Below, piece by piece: positions 45,458 through 58,208 of a DNA stretch of 64,000 nucleotides. The translations under genes were made by a program, and so were the position numbers. This stretch comes from Costus lasius. Lineage: Eukaryota; Streptophyta; Magnoliopsida; Zingiberales; Costaceae. The DNA is taken from the NCBI GenBank assembly GCA_027563935.2, contig CM050451.1:26117565-26181564 (forward strand), given 5' to 3'. Under the pieces are notes generated by a model, which was given only the letters and a program-made list of their open reading frames with translations, made no database searches and was not told the origin of the DNA. Position 1 is the stretch's first letter. Each line of letters begins with the position of its first letter.

Positions 45458-45612
45458 ATTCATACCATCAAAGGGAGAAGGGCTAGGTGCATATTACTTC
45501 TAAATGAAGCAATTTTGCCACCCAAACCCCATTATGCCCCTTAGGCGCCAATAGGCTTGGGTTTCTCCCCATTATACCCTTTTAGCCAATTGACTCTTTA
45601 TGACAACTTGTT

Positions 45613-47495
45613 TGTTGGGAAACCCCGGGGACATTTTACAATTTTTCAGAGACACATACATACATTGCACAGCGGAAGAATGTCCCCGAAACAGGTCCGT
45701 CCCAAAAACCCAGTGAAGATCGCATGCAAGGGGGTCGACACGATGAGTTAGAAAATACCTCAGAGCAAGATGAGGTCGATGTCGTGATAGGCGCCCAACT
45801 ATGCGCCCTCTGCAGTCTCACACACACGGATGCCTCGAGTCCTCTTCTTCCACGCCCGGTGCTAGCCTCGGGAAGAAGATCCAAGCCTTAGGGAGATGCT
45901 CCAACCACCTTGCGCCACCAAGAGAGAAAGATGCGCCAAGTGGTAAGGAGAAGCTTGCGGCCACTTGATGGAAGAGGAAGAGATTGCGCCAATGCTCCTT
46001 GCTCTCGCTCCCTTCTTATGTTCACGCCTCCAAGGATGAATCATAATAAGAGAGGGCGGCTAGGGTCACATATATAGGGCAAGAGGCGATTAGGGCAAGG
46101 GCTAGGATCATGACAAGTGTAGGGCTAGGATGAGGAGGTTTAATGCAAGGAAAGTCTCCAAGACTTTACCATAAACTTCATTCAACCTTTCCATAATTGC
46201 CCAAGTACCATATCAGCCCAAGACATGCCTTAAAGGCATTCATACCATCAAAGGAGAAGGGCTAGGCGCAAATTGCTTCCTTAATGAAGCAATTTTGCCA
46301 CCCTAACCCCATTATGCCCCTTAGGCGCCAATAGGGTTGGGTTTCTCCCCATTATACCCTTTTAGCCTCTCTTCTCTTCATGAGAACTTGTTATTGGGCT
46401 TCATTGGATAATGAGCTAGCCCAAACTTCATCCTATGGGTTGATTAAGCATTTGGATCCAATCCAATGCAACCCTAATCCAAGTGTGACCAACCATGGTC
46501 AAATACGGGTCAACCTGCCAAAAATGAAGTTTGGCTCCAATAACATTCTTCCATCTCATCAGGCCCATTGGTGCTGATGAAATCTCCCAATTAGATCCGA
46601 GTTATCCAATAACTTGATCATAAGGCTTCTCATCAATACGAGAACTCAAGTATCAAGGTGTGCGACCCTGTAGGTTCTTCTGACGCTGGCAGTGCTGACC
46701 AAAGGTCACCACAAGCAGTGAGTGGCACCTAGCAGTGCATCGCTGCTACCCAGGTCATTGGAATGGTTATCGACATTGACATCCCCATCATCGTAACTAG
46801 GTACAGATGCATTACAGTCTCTTTGCCGGACTGATATCCGATTGGACAAGTGTGTCACCACTTGTTTTCACCCAATCACATGGCTATGACTAAAACAGGT
46901 TCTTACCTGGGTATGGCCATACACTCTCAGTCATAGAACCATAGAGGAGCTCCATGGATATCATACTTCCCTAAGGAAGGGGCAAATCCTATGTCTGTCC
47001 ATTGACCTTCTCATATGGGTCGTGACATGCTCAATGACAACCGTTATGACCTCCCAACTACGGCGAGGTGTTAGGTTATATCAAAGCAAGTCCCTAACCA
47101 TATAGAATGATCAATGACCTCAAGTCAAGGGATCAATGCATCTCCTGTCACTTGTGAGGATAACTTATGACACCAAGTCATAGCCTCACAGCGGGTCTTT
47201 CCAGTATATCCTCCAATGATATACCCATGTGTCTGCGTTAGCACCACGTACCTAACCAGCTCACATACCAGTCTCACAAGTACCATAGCTGTCCCATATC
47301 CACTAAGGTACATCGACTGGGGACAATAGTTTGAGCACAGATCCAATCTATCTCCAGGGACATTATCATGTCAGTACATGTGCGCAGATGTAAACAAACA
47401 TTGATAATGACAATGCCAGAATGATATATATAAATATCAAAGTCAAGTAGTACATAAGTGGACCAAAACTAGGTCCTAGGGCATATACACCAACA
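45613..47495 (-). repeat. Element I 3' LTR
   Basis: 1883 bp. Minus-strand TATATATG box around 46068-46076. No genes; short open frames are shared with the other copy. Confidence 0.92.
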
Positions 47496-47516
47496 ATCTC
47501 CCACTTGCACTAAGAC

Positions 47517-49140
47517 CTAGAGGTTGAGAAATCTTAACCCCATATCTCTAGCGTGACCATCATGCTTCTGCTGCGCCAAAGCCTTGGTCAATGGGTCTGC
47601 CAGATTGTTTTCTGTGTCAACTCTGCTAATCTTGACATCACCTCTTTCAATGATCTCTCTGATCAGGTGAAATCTTCTAAGTATGTGTTTGGATCTTTGA
47701 TGAGACCGTGGTTCCTTGGCTTGTGCAATTGCTCCATTGTTGTCACAATAGAGTTCAATGGGATCCACTGCACTAGGAACCACCTGAAGATCAGATATGA
47801 ACTTCCTTATCCAAACGGCTTCCTTGGCTGCCTCAGAAGCGGCCACATACTCTGCCTCAGTTGTAGAATCTGCTATGGTGGATTGCTTGAAGCTCTTCCA
47901 GCATACAGCGCCTCCATTTATCTTGAACACATAGCCGGCCTGCGATCTAAAGTCGTCAGGGTCAGACTGGAATGATGCATCAGTATAGCCCTGCATACTG
48001 AGCTCTTCCTGTCCCCCATAGACCAAGAACAAATCCTTAGTTCTCCTCAGATACTTTAGGATGTTCTTTACAGTCACCCAGTGCTGCAGACCTGGATTGG
48101 ATTGGTATCGGCTGGTTATGCTTACAGCATATGCCACGTCTGGTCTAGTACACAACATTGCATACATGATCGATCCTACTACCGAAGCATAAGGAATTCG
48201 ACTCATGTTATCCCTCTCAGCCTGTGTTGTAGGACATTGGCTCTTTGAGAGAGTAAGGCCATGTCTTACTGGAAGGTATCCTTTCTTGGATTGCTCCAAG
48301 TTAAACCTCTCAAGGACCTTATCAATGTAGGTACTCTGACTAAGGGCCAGGAGCCTCTTGGATCTTTCTTGGTAGATCCTCACGCCTAGAATATAGGCGG
48401 CCTCCCCTAAGTCTTTCATCTCAAAACACTTCCCCAACCATGTCTTCACAGCTTGAAGACTAGGGATGTCGTTTCCGATGAGCAGTATGTCATCGACATA
48501 CAAGACCAGAAAAATCACCAAGCTCCCACTGAATTTTCTATATACACAGGCGTCATCTTCGCTTTTGATAAAGCCATAATCTCTCACAGCTTCATCAAAT
48601 CGAAGATTCCAACTTCGAGATGCTTGCTTTAATCCATAAATGGATCTCTTTAGCCTGCAGACCTTATTAGCCTCTGCAGGATGGATGAAACCATCAGGTT
48701 GTGTCATGTACACATCCTCAGTCAGCTTCCCATTAAGGAACGCTGTCTTCACATCCATCTGCCATATCTCATAGTCATGATATGCAGCTATAGCAAGCAG
48801 AATCCGAATGGATTTGATCATGGCAACTGGCGAGAAGGTTTCATCATAGTCCACCCCGTGGACTTGTTTAAAACCTTTAGCCACTAGTCTACCCTTATAG
48901 GTAACTATATTGCCATCCATGTCTGTCTTCTTCTTGAAGACCCATTTACACCCTATGGGTTTTACCCCATCAGGCAGCTCAACCAAATCCCAGACTTGGT
49001 TAGCCGACATGGAATCCATCTCGGATCGCATGGCGTCAAGCCATCTGTCGGAGTCCGGTCCACTGACCGCCTCATCATAGGTTCTGGGTTCATCCTCAAT
49101 GATGAAAATTCCATCGTGTTGAGTCGGCAGCGACCCGTAC
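47517..49140 (-). CDS. Element I: reverse transcriptase-RNase H (504-codon ORF)
   Basis: The frame is open from about 49140; its first Met is at 49031 (MRSEMDSMSANQVWDLVELP). RT motifs: WVFKKKTDMDGNIVTYKGRL, QMDVKTAFLNGKLTEDVYM, and the active site LVLYVDDILLIGND near residue 177. RNase H: GYTDASFQSD, DSTTEAEYVAASEA near 390, YCDNNGA near 430, and the tail NLADPLTKALAQQKHDG. It ends at 47517, 20 bp before the LTR. The domain is uninterrupted and looks catalytically complete. Expression would need the upstream frameshift to be bypassed. Confidence 0.9.
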
Positions 49141-49468
49141 TCTCAGGTGCACGACGAATCCTCCCAGACCTACGTGGGACCTGTGTCTGAGCCTCAGGTT
49201 GTATAACAACCGGTGCAGATGACTCAGATTCCATCTCTTTGTCTTGTGGTTGCACTTGGACCTCATCCAAGTCAAACTCCCTCCCACTTACTTCTTTCAT
49301 AAGAAATTCTTTCTCTAGAAAGACAGCACCCCGAGCAACAAAAACTTTGTTCTCGGTTGGGACATAGAAGTAGTATCCTTTAGTTTCCTTAGGATACCCC
49401 ACAAATACACACTTATCTGATCTAGGTTCTAGCTTGCTAGAATCCTGACATTTGACATAAGCCTCACA
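49141..49468 (-). pseudogene. Element I: integrase-RT linker with frameshift
   Basis: MGYPKETKGYYFYVPTENKV, then FVARGAVFLEKEFLMKEVSG and RRSGRIRRAPE follow the copia linker. Compared with A (QVPRRSGRIRHAPERYG) one base is missing near 49140, so the frame shifts just before the RT. Confidence 0.8.
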
Positions 49469-49471
49469 TCC

Positions 49472-51163
49472 CTAGATCCTGATAAACGTGAGATTAGGGC
49501 GTCTCCCACTCCATACCTCGTATGGTATTTTGGAGACACTCTTAGATGGAACATTATTCAGTATCAGAGAAGTTGTCTCAAGTGCATGCCCCCAGAATGA
49601 GGGAGGTAGAGTTGCATGACTCATCATAGATCGAACCATATCCAATAAAGTTCGATTTCTCCTTTCAGACACACCATTCCATTGAGGTGTTCCAGGAGGA
49701 GTGAGTTGGGATATGATCCCAGACTCTCTCAGATAGTCAAAGAACTCTCCACTCAGGTATTCTCCACCTCGATCAGATCGAAGAGCTTTAATGGATCTTC
49801 CAAGCTGGTTCTCTACTTCATTCTTGAACTCTTTGAATTTCTCAAAGGACTCAGATTTATGTCTCATTAGGTAGACATATCCATACCTACTGAAGTCATC
49901 AGTGAAGGTAATGAAGTAGTTGTACCCTCCTCTGGCTTGTTTATTGAAAGGCCCACACACATCAGTATGTATGAGATCCAATAAACCTCCTGCCCTCTCA
50001 CCAATCTTGGTGAAGGGTGCCTTTGTCATTTTCCCTAATAAACAAGGTTCACAGGTATCAAATTCCTCCAAGGAACTTGAATCTAACAATCCATTTGCAT
50101 GGAGTTGTTGGATGCGATTTTTGTTTATATGGGCTAATCGACAGTGCCATAGGAAAGCACCAACTGAACCACTCAGTTTGGTCCTTTTATTACTTATGTT
50201 ACAGATAGAACTTTCCATATCCAAGATATACAGACCATTGCACAAAGTACCCTTCCCATAGAACATATTTGCAAATGAAAAAGAACATGAGTTCTTATTT
50301 ATTTCAAACTTAAATCCCTTCTTTGCTAAGCAAGGAATGGATACAATGTTCTTAGTAAGTGAAGGTACACAAAAGCAATTATCTAGTTCTAATAGAAGTC
50401 CAGACGGTAAGGAGAGAGTCAAGACGCCTACCGCAACGGCAGCAACCTGTGCCCCATTTCCAACGCGTAGGTCAATCTCTCCAGGTCGCACCGATCTACT
50501 TCTCTTGAGCCCCTGCATATTTGTACAAATATGAGCTCCACATGCGGTATCCAATACCCATGACATAGAAGTAGAAAGATTGACTTCTGTAACATAGATA
50601 CCTGAGCATGAAGACGAAGCCTTGCCTCTCTTCTTCTCATTCTGAAGTCGTACTATGTCCTTTATCATGTGAGGTGGTCCTCCACATGAGTAGCACTTAT
50701 TATTCCTGACTCTTTCCATCTTTATTTTCAATGTTTTAGTTAAGCCTTTGGGCTTAACACATTGAATGTCTACTTTAGGAGGGTTGAGCTCAACCAATGC
50801 ATCAAAGAGCTGCCTTAGACTAGAAATAATTTCAGAGGCACTCTTAGATTCATATTGCCCTCTTAGCTCAGGCGACATGTTGGTTAGCATCAATTGTGCA
50901 ATCTCCAAAGTATCAGCTTGATGCTTATCATAAGCATCCTTCTCAGCTGCTGAGGCCAAGCATGGAAGTGGCTCAGGAATTGGCTTCTCAAGGACATATA
51001 GCTTCCTCTCGAGCTTGAGCACAATTCTCAAGTTCATATACCAATCCTTTAAGTTGGATCCAACCAACTTATCCCTTTCCAGGGTAGATCGCAGTGACCA
51101 TCTGCCATTGTTCATTGTTCTACAATAACCAAGAAACAGCAGATTAGTACTACTTCGAATCAT
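49472..51163 (-). CDS. Element I: shortened Gag, protease and integrase (563 codons)
   Basis: Gag N-terminal part to about residue 130 (LERDKLVGSNLKDWYMNLRI, SPELRGQYESKSASEIISSL). After LRQLFDA the frame jumps to a Lys-rich stretch, so the central Gag present in A is missing, in frame. The zinc knuckle is degenerate (CYSCGGPPHMIKDI, last Cys lost). Protease near 204: WVLDTACGAHIC. Integrase: LWHCRLAHINKNRI ... CEPCLLGK, HTDVCGPF, TDDFSRYGYVYL, SDRGGEYL, NGVSERRNRTLLDM. It ends at TAG 49469-49471 where A has Trp. The start lies a little upstream of the homologous MNNGRWSL; the added N-terminal residues may not be translated. Confidence 0.85.
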   Translation of the reverse strand: MIRSSTNLLFLGYCRTMNNGRWSLRSTLERDKLVGSNLKDWYMNLRIVLKLERKLYVLEKPIPEPLPCLASAAEKDAYDKHQADTLEIAQLMLTNMSPELRGQYESKSASEIISSLRQLFDALVELNPPKVDIQCVKPKGLTKTLKIKMERVRNNKCYSCGGPPHMIKDIVRLQNEKKRGKASSSCSGIYVTEVNLSTSMSWVLDTACGAHICTNMQGLKRSRSVRPGEIDLRVGNGAQVAAVAVGVLTLSLPSGLLLELDNCFCVPSLTKNIVSIPCLAKKGFKFEINKNSCSFSFANMFYGKGTLCNGLYILDMESSICNISNKRTKLSGSVGAFLWHCRLAHINKNRIQQLHANGLLDSSSLEEFDTCEPCLLGKMTKAPFTKIGERAGGLLDLIHTDVCGPFNKQARGGYNYFITFTDDFSRYGYVYLMRHKSESFEKFKEFKNEVENQLGRSIKALRSDRGGEYLSGEFFDYLRESGIISQLTPPGTPQWNGVSERRNRTLLDMVRSMMSHATLPPSFWGHALETTSLILNNVPSKSVSKIPYEVWSGRRPNLTFIRI

Positions 51164-52774
51164 TTAAACTGGACTTGTTTTAAACGATTACTGCTCCCAC
51201 TATTTTAAATTCGAATTCACAACCCACAAAGTCAATCGGGAAGTTTAAGACTTCCTAGTGAGATGGGATCCTTATTTCACATGAGGCTTTGCGTCCCACG
51301 AGGGTGGGATGAGATGCACAAAGTAACTCATGTTTCCTAAGGTGGGCGCGCCGGCCGGTTGCTCCAAGCAACTCCCCTTGTTGAGACAGTCTTGGGCATT
51401 TCATGTCCAGCGAGGGCTGGATATAACATGAAACCCTAACCTCTCAACGATGCCTCTAGACTTTCACTATGTGCCCAGTACATGTGAATTTCTAGTCAAG
51501 TCCATTCCTAACCGTTTATGCCCAGGGCCAATGAGTTTCCTTGTGAAGGCACGCCCAGGTTAAAACTGGACTGGGGAAACCATTGTCACCACACACTTTC
51601 TAAAGATAAGTGGGTGTGTCCCACGAGGGTGGGAACCAGTTCACAACTCCACTGATCGATAGCTTAGTGAGGGCTACGCGTTAGAAGGCTTCTAGACTTG
51701 ATATTTTATGAGGGTTTTTAAGGTCTCATCAGTTTTATCTTATGTCTAACAATACAGGCATGCAATCCTATAGTGATAACATAATGATAAAACATCACAG
51801 GCATGCTTTTAGCAGATAAGGAAAGCAGTAAAAGATGATGTGATCAAAGCCCTTTCAAGACATTGAACCAACCCATGCCAAAAGAGGTTCATCTCTTGAC
51901 ATAGGACTCAAGCCCCTAAGAAAGACCTATCCTAGCCGCCCTCTATCTTGGTCTTCAAGGTGGGCTCCAAGGTCCTTTCTTCATGGCTTAGCTCTCAAAC
52001 CTTAAGGGTAGACCTCAAAGGTTCGGCCAATGCCATGGTCTTCCTCCAAGGAGAATGCGCCACAATGAAAGATGCCAAGTTAGCTAGCTCTCAAACCCAA
52101 GGGTTCGGCCATGCCTAACTTGTGTCATCAAGCAAGGTTGCGCCTTTTCCTTGATGCTTGTTGCGCCACCATCCAAGGTGCACCAACTCCATGCATGCGC
52201 CAAGCTCCAAGTACATGCGCTACCCTAGTCTTCTTAAAAGCAAAAAGAAAAGCGGCACGCAGGCCTCACGAGGAAACATCACAGGCATGAAAAGGGGGGC
52301 TTGACTAATGATCACAACATTATGCACAATCAAGGTATTTACTCATGCAATTCTACATGCTCATGAAAAACATAAAATCTAAAATTTTACTTTTTCATTA
52401 AAACTAGTCTCTTTTTCTCCTCTTCTTCTCACAAATCTTTTGGTTAATTGCGATTTATTTTTCAAGGTGATTTCAGAGATCCTTTCGGCTGGCAATTTTG
52501 TCAGATCAAGAGACTTGGCCAGTCCGAAGACACAATGCCCGTCCTACTTGACAAAACTACGTGCGCCTTTGATCTTTAAATCAGACAAGAAAAATAGTCC
52601 AAAAATCCAAAAGAGATTGAGAGGATGATAGAAACAAGAAACCCTAATTTTTTCCTACTTAGAAAAAATCGTTTGCCATGCATCATGCTATTTTCGAAAA
52701 TAGAGATATGGCATGTGAGCATGAAAGAAAAGCATAAAACATCGTTCGAGTCTTGCAAGTCGCTCTGATACCAC
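51164..52774 (-). other. Element I: 5' leader, hairpins and primer site
   Basis: 1.6-kb noncoding leader homologous to those of A and B. Hairpins at 51294-51309 and 51619-51634 (TCCCAC-GAGG-GTGGGA). Initiator tRNA-Met site GCTCTGATACCA at 52762-52773. Confidence 0.85.
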
Positions 52775-54662
52775 TGTTGGGAAACCCCGGGGACATTTTA
52801 CAATTTTTCAGAGACACATACATACATTGCACAGCGGAAGAATGTCCCCGAAACAGGTCCGTCCCAAAAACCCAGTGAAGATCGCATGCAAGGGGGTCGA
52901 CACGATGAGTTAGAAAATACCTCAGAGCAAGATGAGGTCGATGTCGTGATAGGCGCCCAACTGTGCGCCCTCTGCAGTCTCACACACACGGATGCCTCGA
53001 GTCCTCTTCTTCCACGCCCGGTGCTAGCCTCGGGAAGAAGATCCAAGCCTTAGGGAGATGCTCCAACCACCTTGCGCCACCAAGAGAGAAAGATGCGCCA
53101 AGTGGTAAGGAAGGAGAAGCTTGCGGCCACTTGATGGAAGAGGAAGAGATTGCGCCAATGCTCCTTGCTCTCGCTCCCTTCTTATGTTCACGCCTCCAAG
53201 GATGAATCATAATAAGAGAGGGCGGCTAGGGTCACATATATAGGGCAAGAGGCGATTAGGGCAAGGGCTAGGATCATGACAAGTGTAGGGCTAGGATGAG
53301 GAGGTTTAATGCAAGGAAAGTCTCCAAGACTTTACCATAAACTTCATTCAACCTTTCCATAATTGCCCAAGTACCATATCAGCCCAAGACATGCCTTAAA
53401 GGCATTCATACCATCAAAGGAGAAGGGCTAGGCGCAAATTGCTTCCTTAATGAAGCAATTTTGCCACCCTAACCCCATTATGCCCCTTAGGCGCCAATGG
53501 GGTTGGGTTTCTCCCCATTATACCCTTTTAGCCTCTCTTCTCTTCATGAGAACTTGTTATTGGGCTTCATTGGATAATGAGCTAGCCCAAACTTCATCCT
53601 ATGGGTTGATTAAGCATTTGGATCCAATCCAATGCAACCCTAATCCAAGTGTGACCAACCATGGTCAAATACGGGTCAACCTGCCAAAAATGAAGTTTGG
53701 CTCCAATAACATTCTTCCATCTCATCAGGCCCATTGGTGCTGATGAAATCTCCCAATTAGATCCGAGTTATCCAATAACTTGATCATAAGGCTTCTCGAT
53801 CAATACGAGAACTCAAGTATCAAGGTGTGCGACCCTGTAGGTTCTTCTGACGCTGGCAGTGCTGACCAAAGGTCACCACAAGCAGTGAGTGGCACCTAGC
53901 AGTGCATCGCTGCTACCCAGGTCATTGGAATGGATATCGACATCGACATCCCCATCATCGCAACTAGGTATAGATGCATTACAGTCTCTTTGCCGGACTG
54001 ATATCCGATTGGACAAGTGTGTCACCACTTGTTTTCACCCAATCACATGGCTATGACTAAAACAGGTTCTTACCTGGGTATGGCCATACACTCTTAGTCA
54101 TAGAACCATAGAGGAGCTCCATGGATATCATACTTCCCTAAGGAAGGGGCAAATCCTATGTCTGTCCATTGACCTTCTCATATGGGTCGTGACATGCTCA
54201 ATGACAACCGTTATGACCTCCCAACTACGGCGAGGTGTTAGGTTGTATCAAAGCAAGTCCCTAACCATATAGAATGATCAATGACCTCAAGTCAAGGGAT
54301 CAATGCATCTCCTGTCACTTGTGAGGATAACTTATGACACCAAGTCATAGCCTCACAGCGGGTCTTTCCAGTATATCCTCCAATGATATACCCATGTGTC
54401 TACGTTAGCACCACGTACCTAACCAGCTCACATACCAGTCTCACAAGTACCATAGCTGTCCCATATCCACTAAGGTACATCGACTGGGGACAATAGTTTG
54501 AGCACAGATCCAATCTATCTCCAGGGACATTATCATGTCAGTACATGTGCGCAGATGTAAACAAACATTGATAATGACAATGCCAGAATGATATATATAA
54601 ATATCAAAGTCAAGTAGTACATAAGTGGACCAAAACTAGGTCCTAGGGCATATACACCAACA
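52775..54662 (-). repeat. Element I 5' LTR
   Basis: 1888 bp. TATATATG on the minus strand around 53235-53243, the presumed promoter of this element. Confidence 0.92.
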
Positions 54663-55417
54663 TTGTTATTGGGCCCTATTGGGTAATGAGCTAGCCCAAA
54701 CTTCATTACATGGGTTGATTAAGCACTTGGATTCAATCCAATGCAACCTTAATCCAAATGTGACCAATAATGGTCAATTTCGGGTCAACCTGCCATAAAT
54801 GGAGTTTGGCTCCAATAACATTCTTCCATCTCATCAGGCCCATTGGCACTGATGAAATCTCCTAAATAGATCCGAGTTATCCAATAACTTGATCATAAGG
54901 CTTCCCAATCAATACGAGAACTCGAGTATCAAGGTGTGCGACCCTGTAGGTTCCTCTGACGCTGGCAGTGCTGACCAAAGGTCACCACAAGCAATGAGTG
55001 GCACCTAGCAGTGCATCGCTGCTACCCAGGTGAGTGGAATGGATATCGACACCAATATCTCTATCATCGCGATTGGGTACAGATGTATTACAGTCTCTTT
55101 GCCGAATTGATATCCGATTGGACAAGTGTGTCACTACTTGTTTTCACCCAATCACATGGTCATGACTAAATCAGGTTCTCACCTGGGTATGGCCATACAC
55201 TTTCAGTCATAGAACCATAGAGGAGCTCCATGGATATCAAGCTTCCCTTAGGAAGGGGCAAATCCTTTGTTTGTCCATTGACCTTCTCATATGGGTTGTA
55301 ATATGCTCAATGACAACCGTTATTACCTCCCAACTACGGCGAGATGATAGGTTGTATCAAAGCATGTCCCTAACCATATAGAATGGCCAATGACCTCAAA
55401 TCAAGGGATCAATGCAT

Positions 55418-57000
55418 TGATGTGTACTTTACTGTACTACTAACTGCAAGCATGACGGCTTTGTCGTAGTAGTACTTAAGATGTCGATCCCACAGGGATA
55501 GTGATCAAGTACCGAGTGATTACAAATCAATAGCTAGACAATCAGATAAATATTTTTGGGTTTTCCAAAAATAAATAAAAATACAACTAAAATACAAATG
55601 CTAGTCGAATTAAACAAGTGAAAGTATTGGATAGAAAACAAGGTTTAGAGACATCGAAACTTTGAGTTCATATCGTTGATGGATCTTAAGCTCAAACAAG
55701 ACAATTATCATAACAATGCAATTTTAAAAGTATTCAAGGAAATATCTAATGGTACAAATTACCCTCTTTCGACGGCGTAATTCGGTATCAATCTAGATCG
55801 GCGTCCTACTTTCGTGGCTCACCGTACCTAGATTGATCCATTGGGTTCAGAGATATTATAAGTTTCCTCACACAAATCTGGCCCTAATTCTTGACCTCTC
55901 AGAGCATATTCGATAAGGCAGATCTAGCGTCGCAATTCACCTTTCGGTCCTTCTTGAGGCGCCCAAGAAAAGTAATTGCGTGATCAAGGCAATACTAGCA
56001 ATAATACAGCACAGATTGAATAAACACAAAATAAAATTTTCATTGCTACGAGAAAACAAGTTCGAAACTAAGATCCAAACAACTAAATTACACTCTTGTT
56101 CCGATAAAGAAGATTATTCTATCATAGCATCAATTCAATACAAATCTCTAAAGGAAAAAAAGAAACTAAAAAGAAGATAGAAGAAAGAGGAAGCAAACTC
56201 ACTGCAGAAGCATTGAAACATTCCTTCAAGTCTTCTAGAATGATGTACCATTCCTTCCTCCTCCCTTGTAATCACCAAGAACTTCCCTTTGCAAAACTCA
56301 CTAGCCCACCTTGAGCCCCAATTGGGCGCTACTTTCCTTTAGCGAATTCAACCCCTTTATATAGAATCCTGGTGCCCCTTGGAATTCTGAATTAAATCCT
56401 GGAATTAAATTCTGGATTAAATCCTCCATTATGGCTCCTAATGGCGTGTCTTTTTGTATTCGGAATTGAATTCTCCTCTATTAATGACATTTAATTATGT
56501 GTCTCTTCATATTCCGCATTGAATTCTCCTCATTAATTGTATGACTTTTCAAATTCCGCAATGATGATTGTAACAAAAATGCATTAAATGTAGTCTTTTT
56601 AATTCTTGTAACCTTCAGACAATTAATGCTCATTTAATCCTTGACGGCTATAATAAATTCCGATGGCTACGGATAAACTCTGGCGCTTGCAGATAAACTT
56701 TTGCGGAGGTTGGGAGATTTCAGTCGTGAGGAAGATTATGGCCTCGGCCGTAATTCTGAAAATTAGCTCTGTTTGAAGCCAAACTTCTCGCCAAGGTTCT
56801 TGATTCACTCGGGGATATAAATATACCTCCAAATAGCTCCAAAAATGAGTGAATTATCATGTATTTATCAAGCATGACAAGAAGTGAAGCTTCTGAAGAA
56901 AATCAATGAAATAAGCTGAAAAGAGATGTAAAAATATGAAAATAAGTCTCGATTCACTAGTAAAAATTAGTCTAAAAGACTATAAAAATACGAGACATCA
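55418..57000 (-). repeat. Element D 3' LTR
   Basis: 1583 bp. Minus-strand CTATATAAAG box at 56355-56364. Weak inverted-repeat units lie at about 56640-56760. Close to the right copy, with scattered substitutions. No gene. Confidence 0.9.
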
Positions 57001-58031
57001 AAATCTCCCAGACTTAGATCATTGCTTGTCCTCAAGCATTTAAAAAGATAAGAGTGGTAATTAGAAAAAGATGAAATCAAGTCAAGCTTGCAAAATATTT
57101 TGTTCTAGGGAAATATCATTATGAACAAATCTCAGAAAGTCAGTGTATTTAAAATAATCATCTATCATCAGGGGTAAAGGTGTGAAGATCCAGAAACCAA
57201 TGTCAGATAAGTCTTACCTCCATGGGATGCAGTAATCTCCTGTGTGGTATATACACTCTGTTCGAACCGGATTTATCCAAAGACACGAATGGGAAAAACA
57301 TCAATACACTCTTATTTGTATTTTCATCTCCTCTCAAATTTTTCAAATTTTTTTTATTGACTTCAACTCATGTCTTAGGTACCACTGCCAATTTTACGCA
57401 GTGCCAAGTAGAGGAGTCTTATTATTTCTTTTTCTCGGAGACTTCAACTCATATCTTCGGTACTACTGCCAATTTTACACAGTGCCAAGTAGAGGAGTCT
57501 ATTTATTTGTATTTTTTTTTTGTATTTTGAGGAGATTATAACCATAGACAAGTGCATTGATTAATTCCAACAAGTAGCAAGGAGAATCAAGCCGATAGAG
57601 TAATATACTTCTATAGAAACATCATAAGCATGCTTAGAAAGCAAAAAAAAAAACTAAAATCGGATCTTATCACTCCACAACTTTTTCCATCAAAAGATAA
57701 TCAAATGAAATTCCTAACTTTGAACTAAGATTTAGGGTATAATAATAATATCCCAAGGAGTCAATATAAAACATCAAGCTATCATGATTCCCATTAAAAA
57801 TTAGAAATAATATCATCAAAAATAATATCACCACTTATCTTCTTCATATCATCAGAGCGCATCATATGAAATGTATCATCAAAGCACAGAGCATAAGTAT
57901 TGAGTTACTGTATATCATGTTTTGAAAATGAACCCAACACACTATCTCCCAGACTTAGATTATGCATAGTCCCTATGCATAGCATCTAAAGAACTAAAAA
58001 TTTAGAGAAATGTGATGTTATACTCACAAGA
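57001..58031 (-). other. Element D: 3' noncoding region
   Basis: Contains the polypurine-tract motif ATCTCCCAGACTTAGAT next to the LTR (57003-57019), an exact second copy of those 17 bases at 57944-57960, and the 58-bp hairpin pair. The layout is the same as 7652-8748 in F. Confidence 0.7.
57362..57500 (-). repeat. Tandem pair of 58-bp hairpin modules (element D)
   Basis: Copies at 57362-57419 and 57443-57500, matching the F copies at 8041-8098 and 8108-8165 in length and core. Copy 1 has a perfect CACTGC/GCAGTG stem with a 9-nt loop. In copy 2 the outer pair is lost. Confidence 0.85.
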
Positions 58032-58208
58032 TCAGTCAGAGTCATTGTCGGTGCTCATCTCAGCATCTTCCTCATAAGGGTCATCCACATTGTCGTATGA
58101 ATTTAGTAGGACATCAAGAGAAGTTGGAGAAGCTGTCGGCCGGCAAAAGGGAGTCATAGATATGTGCATAGTAAACTTTCGGGCTCTGATCTTTCATTTA
58201 GGGGCCAT
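58032..58208 (-). pseudogene. Element D: vestigial 3' ORF starting MAPK
   Basis: From ATG 58208 the frame reads MAPK, a TGA at codon 5, then about 53 open codons ending in a strongly acidic tail (DDPYEEDAEMSTDNDSD) and TGA. It sits where F has its MAPKQKV ORF and shares the start and an acidic patch. Too short and interrupted to call a product, but the conserved position suggests descent from the same 3' ORF. Confidence 0.45.

Larger units (their letters stand above)
45613..54662 (-). mobile_element. Element I: youngest and most intact copia element
   Basis: LTRs 45613-47495 and 52775-54662 are nearly identical; I noticed only about a dozen differences, including a 4-bp duplication near 53108. 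Duplication TTGTT at 45608-45612 and 54663-54667. Primer site at 52762-52773 and polypurine tract next to the left LTR. Pol is almost open, with one nonsense change and one frameshift. Gag is internally shortened. Inserted into LTR H. Confidence 0.93.
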
